NCBI GenBank assembly: GCA_013397695.1
Contig: VYZI01000068.1
Location: 576,726 to 640,725, forward strand
Direction: 5' to 3'
DNA length: 64,000 bases
Source: Centropus unirufus
Taxonomy: Eukaryota; Chordata; Aves; Cuculiformes; Centropidae
Shown one piece after another: positions 24,711 to 55,700 of the stretch. A model generated the notes under the pieces. The model saw only the letters and a list, made by a program, of their open reading frames with translations, was not told the origin of the DNA and searched no databases. The number at the start of each line of letters is the position of its first letter. Position 1 is the stretch's first letter. The translations under genes were made by a program, and so were the position numbers.

Positions 24711-25740
24711 CTTTAGTTTAAAACCAGCAACCCTTGTCCTATCACAAAAAGCCCTGCTAAAGATGTTTGTCCCCATCGTACTTCTAAACCCCCATTAAGT
24801 ATTAAAAGACCACAATAAGGTCTCCCTGTGAAGCCTTCGCTTCTCCAGGCTGAACAATCCCAGCTCTCTCAGTGTTTCTTTATAGGAGAGGTCTCCATTT
24901 TTGCGGCCCTCCTCTGGACCTGCTCAAACAGGTCTTTCTTGTGCTGAGGACTCTGCAGCTGGACACAGTTCTCCAGATGAGGTCGCATGAGAGCAGAGGG
25001 GCAGAATCTTCTCCCTCAACCTGGTGGCCACGCTTCTTTTGATGCAGCCCAGGATAAAGCAGGGTTTCTGGGCTGCAAGTGCATATTGCCAGCTCATGTC
25101 CAGCTCTTCATCTACCAGTCCTTCTACCCTCAAGTCCTTCTCAGCCGGGCTGTTTGCAATCCCTTCATCCCCCAGCCTGTATTTGTGGTTGGGATTGCCC
25201 CAAGCCAGGTGCAGGGCCTTGCACTTGGCCTGGTTGAACCTCATGAGGTTTGCACAGGCCCACCTCTCGCCTGTCAAGGTCCCTCTGGCTGCCATCCCTC
25301 AGGTGTCAGCCACATCGCTCAGCTTGGTGTCGTCTGCAAGCTTGCCGAGGGTGCACTCGATCCGGCTGTCTGTGTCATTGATGAAGAGATTAAACAGTTC
25401 AGATCTCAAAGCAGACTCCAGAAGGACACCACTTGTCACCGATCTCCATGTGGACATCAAGCCCTTGACTGCAAGTCTTCAGACGCAGCTGTCCAGTTAA
25501 TTCCTTATTTATTGAATAGTCCACCCGTCAAACCGGCGTCTCTCCAATTTAGGGAAAAGGATGTTGTGTGGAACTGTATCAAAGGGCTTTCAGAAGTCCA
25601 GGTAGTTGACATCAGTTGCTCATTCCTTACGCACCGACACCATCACGCTGTTGAGGCCACCAGCTTGGTCAGGCTGACTGGTCAGTCAGTAGTTTCTAGG
25701 TTCCTCCTTTTTAGCCTTTCTAAAAATGGGCGAGAGGATA
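24711..25740 (-). mobile_element. CR1 LINE fragment, ORF2 interior (copy 1b)
   Basis: On the minus strand this reads as reverse-transcriptase C-terminal sequence: CKALHLAWGNPNHKYRLG, AEKDLRVEGLVDEEL and ALAAQKPCFILGCIKRSVA are the usual CR1 motifs, interrupted by stops and frameshifts. Upstream parts (to about 25740) still resemble the CR1 stretch around TCAGTTGCTCATTCCTTA. It lacks the CR1 3' terminus and overlaps in element coordinates with copy 1a, so the two are separate copies or a duplication. The 439-residue open frame on the + strand here is antisense to this element. Confidence 0.85.
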
Positions 25741-28199
25741 ACGACCAGAGGTGTTACCGTGATGCTGATCTCAACCTTTCCATGCTAAACACCAGGGCAC
25801 GTTACTGGCCCAGGGTGGGCTGGCTGGGCCTGTCCTCTTTTAGATTATTCGTTCTTTTCCTCTGTTTCTGGTGCTTTCCTTATCACTTGTTTTGGCTCAT
25901 GTTCATGCAAGAAATGCTTCCAGCAGCGAATTGGGAGTGGGGCTTTTATGGTGGGAAAACTGGGACCAATCCCAGCGCCAGCATCACTTGGTATTATTGC
26001 CAATCCCTTTCCCATCTAATTTTTGCCTCCCAATCCTGCCTTTCACTGGATTCTTCCTTGGCACGGCCTCTGGGGCCTGCCCAATCACTAGCAGTGCTGC
26101 AGGAAGTTTTGTCTGACCAGAAAGGACCCTGCAATCCATCCCTGCAGGGGTGGTTCCTTCTGGTGCAAGCCCAGAAACATGGACTTTTGTCCCCCAACGA
26201 TCATTCCTTTTTCCTGCTCTTCCTCTGTCCTGCCTCTCCTTGCCTCTGGATGCCAGAGTGGGCAGAAGGGGGATGGAGACCCCCGAGTGCATGGCCAAGC
26301 CAATGACCCCGGCTCTCATCAGGGAGCTGTGACAGTGCCAGGTAAGCTCAGCATTCCCAGAGGTGTGGGGACCACGTCTCTAATCCTTGCTCCCTGGCCA
26401 TTGCTGCTTGAAGATGAGAGAAAACTTGTGCTTCTGGGGGACGGGAGATGTCCCGAATGCCATGGTCGGTCCCCATGAGGGCTTTCCTGTTTGCAGGGTA
26501 GGGTTGCCTTCTGCAGGAGAGGGAATGCAGGGAATGCTGAGCTGGGTTTTACTGCCCCTGTGTCTTTGACGAGGAGATGTTGGAGCTGGTCCATCTTTAT
26601 TCAATGCAGAAGGCTGCAGCAGCAATAAAAGCAGCCTGCGCTTGCTCTGAAGGGGCTTCAGAGACCGGCACCAGGAGCAGGAAACAGCTGTGGGATGGCA
26701 GGAGAGCCAGCAGTGAGCCATGGGGGAACAGAGAGCTGGGAAAGCTGCAGGGAAGTGGCAGTATTCTGTAGGAAAGCACTGTTAGATCCTGCAGGGACAA
26801 CTCCTGCAGCTGCTGGCACAGAGGGGTTAATCTCAGCAGACACACAGCAGCAAGGACCTGCGGTGGTGGTGGATGTGGGGGAGGAAAGGGAAAACTATCA
26901 AGTGCAAAATCAGGTATTTTATGTCTCTGCACTGATGGTGGTTGTGTCCCATGGACACGCTGAGGAGCCTCTGTACAGTTCCCCACGCAGCAGGAGTTCC
27001 GTGGTCCCATTTACTGTGTGGCTAATGATTACAGGAAGAGTTTGTATTATTTCAGTTATGATGTACAGATAAGTGTAATATATTCCTGATAATAAACACA
27101 TGCGCCAGCGCACAGATGGGCTGATGCATACGAACCAGCGTGTCCTGCAGTGCTTTCCATGCATCCGTACGCAGAGAAACCAGGCTGAAGGAGAGCAAGA
27201 ACCCCACTGAAGGGGTTCCTCACTACCGTAAAGGCCAAAGGGAGCAGCCACAAAGCCTCCTTGCGGCAGGGCTGGCTGATAGAACACCTGCCTATGGTGC
27301 CCAAGCTACAAATTAGACCAGAAATCCCAGAGATTCATTTTCTTCCCAAATGAGTGGGGCTCCTGGGAGGCCAGGGATTGTGGGCTGCAATGTTTTTATT
27401 AAGGTGTCGCGTTTCAGCACGTGGCAAGACAAACATTTCTGTGGGTGCTTCAGGCATGGCAGCAAGCACACGTGGGCTCTGATGTGCCTGGGTGCTGCTT
27501 CTCAGCAGCCCTCCCCTTGCCCTGCTCTCACGGCGACAGCACAGCGCTCCTCAGGCTTTTCCACAAGGATTCAAGAGGCCTGGGCAAATCTCACCTTGGA
27601 GTGTGCCTGATGGTTTCTCCTTGGGCCCCTGACTTGCTCAGCAGAGATGAAGCGGTGGGAAGAAGCGGGACTGAGAAGGAAAGCGGCGTTGGTGGGGCCA
27701 CTGCCTCCTGGCGCAGGACACGCCAAGCAGGCTGCAATCACGCATTGGGTGGCCGGGAGCAGGCTTGGCTCCTCCTGCCTGGTGGTTTCAGCCTTTTCCT
27801 GTAGACCCAACCCTGGAAAACCCCAGCAGCAGAACTCATGGATCACCCAGTCCTGGTCTCCTGAGACGAGCACACTTCCAATGCCAGTGACATTGACACC
27901 ACCTGGCTCAATTTTGGGCTAACTGCAAGCTTGAGAATGTCCACCCTACACCTCAACTGGAGCACAGGGACTCACCTCAACGTCAGCAGCAAAAGCTGCT
28001 CCACACTGAGCACAGACCCCAGCCTGCAGCAAGTTCCCCACATCCTGCATTGTTCCAGCAAACCCAAAAGACAGGGGCAGTTAACACATGCGGCTCCCCG
28101 AGGAAATGCTCTCCTGTAGACACTGGGACACCCAGCAGATGTTGGAACCAGCTGGAGCGCAGAGGCAGGCTTGCACGTGAGGGCAAAGAACAGACATAA

Positions 28200-28205
28200 T
28201 TTATT
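28200..28205 (-). terminator. Candidate polyadenylation signal of SLC7A1
   Basis: TTTATT on +, hence AATAAA in the transcript, followed on the minus strand by a GT-rich segment (TTATGTCTGTTCTTTG). It is the first canonical hexamer I find after the stop codon at 33681, and two ATTAAA variants lie just upstream. Confidence 0.55.
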
Positions 28206-31200
28206 TGGGTATCAAGAAAAATGTTTTAATGCTGTACCACATCATTACAAGTCAACTCCCAAATTCCAAAAGCATCCTTCGGGGAAGAAGTATTTACAGT
28301 GTTGCCAGGATAAAAAGCAGGATTCTGCATACCCTTGGTGTGCTCCGGGGGCAAAGTTCACATTTTAAAACCTAAGGCTTTAATCACTACATGAACACAA
28401 TAAAAAAATCAAACCAGAAAAATCAAACCAAAGCTAAAAAAGGTAAAAAATAGATTTGTTTGCAGAACAAGCATTAAAACTATTTCTCACGCCCGTAAGA
28501 AATTCTGAGAAATCATTAGGAAAATAGACCGTCAAACAGACAACAGAAAGATATATTTACATTTTGCTTAATAATTATAAAATAAAAATATACAGACTCT
28601 TCCATGGCTTCGGTCAACAAAATCCCTTTGCTGGCATGACCCAAACTGGCAGGAGGTTTGCTAGCACAGCTCCTCCTGCTCCTTGCACCCAGCGCAGCTG
28701 GAAGGCACAAGGTTGCAAGGAAACCCTTTGCTCCTCATCTTCCTGAAAGCAGGAGCTGCTGCCTCGCATGGCATTGAGAGGGAGAGGTGCCCCTGGCTGG
28801 CTGGAGCCTGCCAGGACTCAGAAGAACCTTGGGTCTCGGAGCGCACGCCAGGAGCAAATACCCTGAGAAAATCCGAGGTCTGGCTCTTGCTAGAAGACTT
28901 TCCTGGGTCATCTGGATCCCAGCTGGGTGTCACAAATTCCATGGGATCCCAGTCGTGAATGCAGAGCGCAGGCTGGGGTGGGGGAGGCATCACTGCTGGA
29001 GTGGGATATCACTGACGGACCACGCAGTGAGCAGAGCAAGCAATGGCCCAGCGAGGCAGCTTCCCGGTCGGCTCGCCCTCGGGATGCAGGCAGCCTGGAT
29101 CGGGCTGCTGGCCCCATGGAAAGGGGATGTGGCTGTGAGGGCAGGTGGTGCCAGCTCGCTGTACAGATTCAGCCTTGAACAAGTGCAGTTTCTTGGTGAG
29201 GGCAAGGAACAAACGGAACCTCCCTGTGAAGTCAGGAGCAGTGGATGTCATGGGGTTAGTCAAGGCTTTGGGAAGGAGCCGCCTTTTCTGCCAGAGGGAA
29301 CAGGCGTCCCTTGAAAGGGGAGGCTGCTGAGAGGCACACATGCAGGGGAGGGAAGGCAGGGAGCCTTCTGCAGGAAAACCAGCACCCCTCCTCCTCTTCC
29401 CCTTCAAGGCAGGCCCCTCCAGATCTGTGTGTCACCTTCATTCATCTGGACAGGTGACACCAGTGCTCACTTGTAGGTGGTTTTCGCGGGGGGGGGGAGA
29501 AATTTACAAAATCCCACTGGAATGCATTAGGATATAAAATGCTATCACTACAGAAGTGGATTTTGCAGAACACCAGATTGCTTTCGGTCTCTGAGTTGGC
29601 AGGAGTGGAGGCAGAGGGCAGTGACGGGCACCGGCCGTACGCTATGAATGGGAGTTTGTTTTCATCTGGAATGGACGAAGGGTGAGTAAAGCACTGCTGG
29701 CTAAAATTCCACCCGCCCAAAGCCCTGGCAACAAACAGCAACATCGGCACCAGCACTGTTTTCCCCAGCACGGTCCCCTGCAGCCCCTTCTCCCGGCTGT
29801 GGCCAAGCACAAACAGCTCCTCGGGACCTGCAGCGCAGCCCCCCGAGATGCCCACATGGAGCTGGGGGGCAGGGGGTAGCCCCACACCCCATCCCCTGCA
29901 GAGCTGCCCAACACCCAGCCCAGACTCCTGCTGCCCAAACCGGCGGCAAACTCCACCCCAAAGGACAAGAAAAGGGTGAAACGAAGGCAAAACCCAGCTG
30001 GTAATGATTTTCAGTGAGCAAAGAATGAACGTTGCATGCAGATAAGCAAACGTTTTTCGTTTTTTCACAAAACACTTCATCTCGGGGGATGGGGAGCTGT
30101 TTTGACAGTTTTCCACAAAGGAGGCCTGGCTGGCTGCACACCCGGGTTTGCTTCACAACCCCTGATGCTGCACAGCTTCACCCACCACACACCAGCAGCC
30201 GAGAGCAGCATCCCAGCTCCCCTGCCAGAGGCTCCTCTCATGCCAGCAGGCTGGGAGCAACCAAATGCGCTGAAACGAGGTCAGTCCTTGGGGCCAGAGC
30301 CTGCTCTGAAACATCATGCTGGCCACTTCTCTGGCGTCTCTCAGCTGTGGCAGAAAAAGTCTATTCTCACACCAAGCCAAGGCATCGCTTCTCCACTCCC
30401 ATCACTTCATGGAGCAAAAAAAAAATCTGTACAAAATATTCTTGTAATAAAACAAAAAAGGAACTACTTACACAAAGGAAAGCGCAAATGAATGAAGGCC
30501 TAAGCCCACACCAGCAAGGCTACAGCAGCAGTTGCATGTCTTCAAAGATACCTGGCATGATCTATGTTACATGCAGACATCAGCAGGGAGGCCGAGGAGC
30601 CAGTAAAAACAAAATACAGTCATAAAAAACCCCACTCATTCAGCAAAGTCCTTGATGTCCTCAAAAAAGGCAAATTTTGGCTTTTAGCAAAGAAAGGGGT
30701 GGATGCAGCCAGGAGGGGATGGGGCTGGAGCACGCAGCTGTGTCAAACTCACCACCTCCCCACCAGGCCACTCCCCGGGTCACCTCATGTGAGGAGGAGA
30801 CCAGGAGGTCTCCAAATCCAGGTGGACACGGTGAAGCAGGCAGACAGAGAGCCTGGGAGACACCTGTGCTGTTTGTCATGGCACAGGCCTGCAGGCTCCC
30901 ACCATGGCAACAAACAGCAAGAGAGACAGCAGCACCCACCACTGAGGAGCTGGTGGGCTGAAGAAGTCATGATGGAGAAGCAGGAGACGGGACTAAAGAT
31001 CCTCACCTCCACCAGCAAATCTGCAGCAGGTGACTCTGAGGCTCGTACAGGTACTGGCATGTTGAAATACCAAATCTGGTGGCAGAGAAAAGTTTCCCTA
31101 CAAACCTTCTCAGAGGAAACTGAAGAAAAAAAAACCTGCATCAGGACTTTCCCGTTCTTCTGCATGCCGCAGTTACGTGCCATAAAAACTGGGACAGTTA

Positions 31201-32134
31201 TGGAGTATAAATTCCAGGACACACCCCTAACCAGACAATAAAAATAAGTTAATGTTTTTATAAAAAAAAATATAGCAAGAAATCTGCATATTTTAAAATA
31301 ATTTTCTTTGGAAACACACTTCCAGTTAGAATTCCCCCGATGGTCACTGCTGAATGTCTTAATTGCCCAGAAGCTGGTACCCAAGGCAGGGAAAAGCATC
31401 CTTGTATTTTTGGTATAATGGGAAACTTTGCTCCCGTTTGAGTTTCCACCTTCTTCGCCTCCCAACACACCTCCAGTGTTTTTTGGGAGGCTGCGCAGTG
31501 TGTAGAACTTGTCTGTGTTTAAACAAAATAGGCCTCAACCCGGTGGCTTTTAAATCCTTAAATTCTTCTCTCCCTGCTTGAGCAAGACTTTGTATTTGCA
31601 GGAGGAGAAAAGGCCTGGCAGACAGTCAAGACTCAGCAACTGGAGTGGATTCCATCTTCGTTTTGTGGGGGAACTGCACTCAAAACATACCCTGAAACGC
31701 ACCCAGGAGGCAACGCACATTGCCTTCACTCACTCCAGTTCCAACCCTGGCAAGAGCCTCCTCCCACTGGACAAGGAGGAGGCCAAGATGAAAACTCCTC
31801 AGTGGGCAGAAAGGCTACAAAGTCTCTCTTGGAAACCTGTGAGAGACTGTCCATGGTCTCCCACGTAATCTAGGACAAAGCTCCTTTTTGTGCTGCACCA
31901 GATGCCCAGTGAGACCCTGGCCATGTCATGTAGGAGTCTGTTCCTCAGTTCTCCAAATGAACAATGGGGATGAGAGCCCATCCCTTCATTAGGGGATGAC
32001 CAACATGCTGACCATGACCGTGCTGACAAACATGCTGACAAGACTGCCTCATGCTGAGAGGCAGCAGCATTGAGGACACCTGGGACAACATCCACTCAGG
32101 TTGGGAGAAGGAATTTCTGCAGTGTCTACTCGGG

Positions 32135-32262
32135 ATGGATGCCCCATCCCTAGAGGTGCTCAATGTCAAGCAGGACAGGGCTTTGAGCCCTGTCCTTTCC
32201 AAGGGAGTTGGAACCAGGTGATCTTCAAAGGTCCCTTCCAACACAAACCACACTATGATATT
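32135..32262 (+). mobile_element. CR1 3'-end fragment inside SLC7A1 3'UTR (copy 6)
   Basis: Plus-strand CR1 tail: GGATGCCCCATCCCTAGAGG, then TTGAGCCCTGTCC, GTTGGAACCAGGTGATCTTC and AAGGTCCCTTCCAACACAAA, ending near CACTATGATATTA. It matches the generic CR1 terminus with an internal deletion. It is antisense to the SLC7A1 transcript. Confidence 0.85.
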
Positions 32263-33680
32263 ACGCTTTGTTCCAGCAGAAAGATGAATTTAAATCAGTG
32301 GCATCACGTGGGCATGACCCACCTTCCTGATGCTCTAATGAGCCTTTCAGGGCAGTGGATTTGGCTGGAGAAAGTTATTAGAGAATTGTAAAAAAATTTA
32401 ATCATATAGCAAAACCAAGGTATCGCCAACCAAACACAGACCCTGGTCACAACTCCAAACTTCCCAGTTTTCACAAAAGCCAGGCTCTGGAGATGATCTC
32501 CAACCCCAAAGGTAAAGCTCCTCTCAGCAAGCTGGACCCTAGAGCTTAGGTGTTTTCTGGGCTGCACACTGTACCGGGACCACTGGGAGGGAGGATCCCC
32601 CGCACAGCCTCACAGCCCTGCCCTGGGCAGAGGCAGAAACCAGGCACTGCCCTCGGGTGAAGTCCAGGCCCCTGAGGTTCGTCCTGCGCTTCCCTTCCCT
32701 GAGGCAGAAATGTGGTCCACCTGCCAATGCCAAAGCAAAGAGTCACATCCAAATCCTTTGCTAATGCCACGTGACTGGTACAGAAAACTGATGTGGGGAA
32801 GAGGAAAAACGGGCCCCGCTTGTTGTTAGACCCATGCTGACTTCTGAGAGCCACCCCACCACTGCAGCCATGCCTGGCTTCCGAGATGAAGAGGTAGGAC
32901 AGCCCTTGGGAGACACCCTTTCTTTTCAGGCCATTCAAGTACTTCCACCAAACAGTTTCATGGCTACACCTGGCAATCCCTGCTGAGCAGATACTCAGCA
33001 GAAATACCTGCTGGCATTATCTCCATGCTGGGAATCACCCTCCACCTGACAAGCAGCGACCACAAACCCTCCCAACGTTCCACAGCAGCGGCGCGGTTTA
33101 AAGCATGAGCACAGAGGTCCAATACAACAAGAACTATGAGACCTGACACGCTAAGGAAGGCAAGTGTGGCTGGGGCTTGCTTAAGCAGGTGAAAGTTGGT
33201 GTCCGGGTACAGCCCTGTCAGGTGGAGGACGGATCAGGTCTAAGCTTGGCAGTAGCACAGCAAAATCTGCTCCCTGTTATAATCAGGGGGAGGATCTATG
33301 GGAGGCAATTCCTGGGGCTATTGAAAGAAAGACCTTTGTGAGGCCTGGTTTCATAGCAGCATTTAAGGTTAACTGGCACACAGAAGCAGTTTTCTTTCTA
33401 CACAGTGGAAAAGGAAAAACAGGAGAGGGAGAAAGGGAAGCGCCAAGCTCCAGATGAGCTGACAGTGTTGCTGGGAGTGTGCCAGAGTTGTGGCTTTTTT
33501 CCTTGTGATCCCTTTGAACTGTGCTACTAAGCAAACTGCAAGCAACAGGGATGGGGAGTCCCACGTTGCGCTTCCTTATTCCCACATTGCTGGTTAACCA
33601 GGTGTGCCGTGGTTCGGGATCCCCACCACAAAGCTTCCTTCACTGCAGCTCTTCCCCAGGTGCCCGCAGCCAACACGCAG

Positions 33681-52657
<18,977 letters not shown>

Positions 52658-53228
52658 CTTTGTGTTTGGGCCTGTAAGAAAGACGTTGTAGTCATTACCT
52701 GGACCAGGATACCCCTGGAAAACCAGGATACCCCCTGAAACAGCATCACTGCACAGGCACATTGCTACAGCCTTGCTACATTTCAGGAAATTAATCTTCC
52801 CACTTTCCACTTATTTACATGGCAAATAGCCGCTCTCAACATTTTACCTAGGCTTGAGTACAGGGAATTAAAACAAGGAAAAGCAAAGCATTTTCTGCTT
52901 CCCACTCCCAGGCACACTGCTTGAAAGACAGTCATTCCAGATTTCAGAGCAGTTTTCCTGGGCTGAGAAAAGACAGATAGGTGATGTACTCATATGCCTA
53001 TTTTAAGTCTCGGGTGAACTATGAAGCGAGCATCCCATCCCAGAAGAAGGCACCAAACGTGCTACTCCCCACAGAACATAACATAAGCACGTGCTGCAGA
53101 CAGTGACACCATCTGCAGTCAAACAGACCCACCAAGACATCTCCCCTCTCTAAGCTCGAGGTCCAGCCACAGGGAGCCACACAACCTGCTGAGGTCTACA
53201 ACAGGGCAGGCTGGAAGAGGTACAGTTA

Positions 53229-54328
53229 GAATCATGGAACCACCACAGAATCACAGAATCACCAGGTTGGAAAAGGCCTATGAGATCACCGAGTCCAGCC
53301 GCACCTGTGCACCACTAAACCATACCCCTAAGCACCTCATCTCCCAGTCTCCTAAACACATCCAGGGATACTGAATCCACCACCTCCCTGGGAAACCTGA
53401 GCCAGCGCCTGATGACCCTTCCAGTGAAGAATTTTTTCCTAATGACCAACCTGATCCTGCCCTGGTGCAGCTTGAGGTCATTGCCCCTTGTCCTATCACC
53501 TGTCACTTGGGAAAAGAGACCAGCACCCACCTCTCCGAAACCACCTTCCACACAGTTGGAGGCAGGGATAAGGTCCCCCGTCAGACTCCTCTTCTCCAGC
53601 CTCAACAACCCCAGCTCCCTCAGCTGCTCCTCACAAGACTTGTTCTCCAGCCCCTTCACCAGCTTTGTTGCCCTTCTCTGGACACACTCCAGAACCTCAA
53701 CATCCTTCCTGGAGTGAGAGGCACAGAACTGAACACAGGATTCAAGGTGCGGCCTCACCAGTGCAGAGTCCAGGGGCAGAATCACCTCCCTGGCCCTGCT
53801 GGCCACAGAGTTTCTGATTCAGGCCAAGATGCCATTGGCTCTCTTGGCCACCTGGGCCACTGCTGGCCCAGGCTCATTCAGCTGTCAGTCAACACCCTCA
53901 GGTCCTTCTCCTCCAGGCAGCTTTCCAGCCACTCTTCCCCAAGCCTGTAGTGTTGCCTGGGTTATTGTTTCCCAAGTGCAGGACTCGGCATTTGGCCTTG
54001 CGGAACCTCATCCCATTGATCTCAGCCCATTGGTCCAACCTTTGCAGATCTCTTTGAAGAGCCTCAGTATCCTCCAGCAGATCGACACTTCCTCCCAGCT
54101 TAGTGTCATCTGTGAACTTGCGAAGGGTCCATTCAGTCCCTTCATCCAGGTCATTGATAAAGATACTGAACTGGACTGGACCCAGCACTGAGCCCTAGGG
54201 AACACCACTTGTGACCAGCCTCCAGCTAGAGTGAGCTCCATTTGCCACTCTTTGGGGCTGGCCATCCACCCTGTTTTCCACCCAGGAGGGGGTGCACCTG
54301 CCAAGGCCAGTGGCAGCCAGTTTCTGCC
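53229..54328 (-). mobile_element. CR1 LINE, 5'-truncated (copy 4)
   Basis: Same subfamily and orientation as copies 2 and 3, and the longest of the three. The 3' end on + reads CACAGAATCACCAGGTTGG. On the minus strand are [36 protein letters not shown] and [20 protein letters not shown]. The RT box is FTDD instead of FADD, so the catalytic motif is altered. It also retains upstream sequence around GAGGGGGTGCACCTGCCAAG that copies 2 and 3 lack. Confidence 0.93.
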
Positions 54329-55027
54329 ACTTCAGCACAAAGGACACATGGAATTGATTTTACTGAACTTGGTTACACTGAGACAAAGGCTCAAGCTAAT
54401 TTGCATTTGTAATGACTGAAGTGAGAGCACAGTGGGGCTCCCTGGTCCTCCCTGTCCCACTCAGGACAGAAGCACCACAGGACGGGGGTGTTTAATGAAA
54501 CCATGGGGCAGGGTTTCCAGCAATGGTCCCATTTCTGCAACTGCACCTGCCAAAACAGGTCAATCGTTGCCAAACAGAGTAAAGAACAGCAAACGTGCAG
54601 CTCCTCTGATTGAGAATTTATGATGGGATTAGCAGCAGGACAAAGCAAATCCCTCTCTGCGGAGGGATGCCTAAGGAAATCCTTCTGGAGCTTTTCCCAT
54701 GAGAGCCATGTCTTGCCGTGTTACACCATGGGAAGATTTGCTGTGCAACCCCACAACTGGACCGTCTGCACAGGCACCCACCTTGCACAGACAGTAACAG
54801 CATCAAAAGCTCCCAGTGGTCAAACCAGCATGGCCAGCAGTGAGGTCAGCTCCTCGAGGACATCCGTAAAACCAGTGCCATTAGGGAGTCCATCCTCAGT
54901 ATGGAAGTTTTGTCTTAGTCTCATGGAAAAAAAATTAAGTCTGTTCTTCAAAACTGTCCTTGCCTTCAGAGAGCAGTGAGAGCTACTCCTCCAAAGATTA
55001 CCCAGTCCCACAAGCACAGCATTAGAA

Positions 55028-55554
55028 GGAAATGGTGATTCCATCCCTGGACTTAGCAGTGGTGAGGCCACATCTGGAATCCTGGGTTCAGTTCTGGGCT
55101 CCTCACTCCAAGAAGGACGTTGAGGTTCTGAAGCGTGTCCAGAGAAGGGCAACAAAGCCGGTGAAGGGGCTGGAGAACAAGTCTTATGAGGAGCCACTGA
55201 GGGAACTGGGGCTGTTTAGCCTGAAGGAGGCTGAGGGGAGACCTTATCCCTGCCTACAACTGCCTGAAAGGAGGTTGTGGAGAGGTGGGTCTGGTCTCTT
55301 CTCCCAAGTGACAGGATAAAGGGGGAATGGTCTCAAGCTGCGCCAGGGCAGGTTCAGGTTGAACATTACGAAAAGAATTCTTCACTGGGTCATCAGGTAC
55401 TGGCCCAGGCTGCCCAGGGAGGTGGTGGAATCACCATCCCTGGAGGTGTTTAGAAGACGGGATGATAAGGTACTTAAGGATATGGTTTAGTGGTGCACAG
55501 GTACAGCTGGACTCAAGGATCACAGAGGTCTTTTCCAACCTGGTGATTCTATTG
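55028..55554 (+). mobile_element. CR1 LINE 3' half, opposite orientation (copy 5)
   Basis: The plus strand reads [40 protein letters not shown] and [14 protein letters not shown], followed by the CR1 3' end (TTTTCCAACCTGGTGATTCT). It is the same subfamily as copies 2-4 but inverted relative to them and antisense to SLC7A1. It lies 0.7 kb from copy 4. Confidence 0.92.
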
Positions 55555-55589
55555 TCTCTTTTCATCTCCCAGTCCCTGAATTCTCCTTA

Positions 55590-55700
55590 ACAAGTCCTTT
55601 CCGCATTGTGCCAGTTTCCTGCTGGTCCTCATCTTCTTAAATAACTTCCTGCATGGCACCCCATCAAAAGCCTTACTCAAGTCAAGTAAGGAGAGCTATG
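55590..55700 (-). mobile_element. Possible short CR1-like fragment
   Basis: The + strand text GCACCCCATCAAAAGCCTTA then CTCAAGTCAAGTAA resembles the complement of the CR1 interior (the region just upstream of the RT box). It is short and diverged, so this is tentative. Confidence 0.35.

Larger units (their letters stand above)
23171..28179. other. Intergenic region between convergent MTUS2 and SLC7A1
   Basis: About 5 kb between the inferred 3' ends. It is largely a CR1 composite (24247-25740) followed by GC-rich unique sequence. Polyadenylation hexamers occur for both strands: + AATAAA near 26625 and 27091, and - AATAAA (TTTATT on +) at 26596-26601 and 27395-27400. Alternative longer transcripts of either gene could therefore enter this space. 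No coding gene is seen. Confidence 0.6.
28180..33680 (-). other. SLC7A1: SLC7A1 3'UTR (about 5.5 kb)
   Basis: Sequence downstream of the CAT-1 stop codon, inferred to run to the AATAAA at 28200-28205 (TTTATT on +). Mammalian SLC7A1 mRNA is known to carry a 3'UTR of similar size, used for stability control by miR-122 and HuR. Seen here: auxiliary ATTAAA hexamers at about 28225 and 28379, a run of ten G on + (C on the transcript) at 29488-29497, a CR1 3' tail in antisense at 32135-32262, and a GGAGTGT on + (ACACTCC in the mRNA) at 33474-33480. No splice sites are needed. The exact end needs RNA evidence. Confidence 0.65.

Noticed and set aside
24987..26306. 439-residue open frame on the + strand, the longest in the window
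   Set aside because: The first half is the antisense strand of CR1 copy 1b, and the rest is GC-rich unique sequence. No family resemblance and no splice or start context.
28787..31468. Cluster of open frames of 100-227 residues on both strands at 28.8-31.5 kb
   Set aside because: They overlap each other on both strands in GC-rich sequence that reads as the SLC7A1 3'UTR. Composition is low-complexity and none resembles a known protein.
52658..52810. Upstream methionines in frame with CAT-1 (from 52810)
   Set aside because: A splice acceptor at 52672-52673 lies between, and the family start (MECQKV, aligned to MGCKV-type starts) fits 52657.
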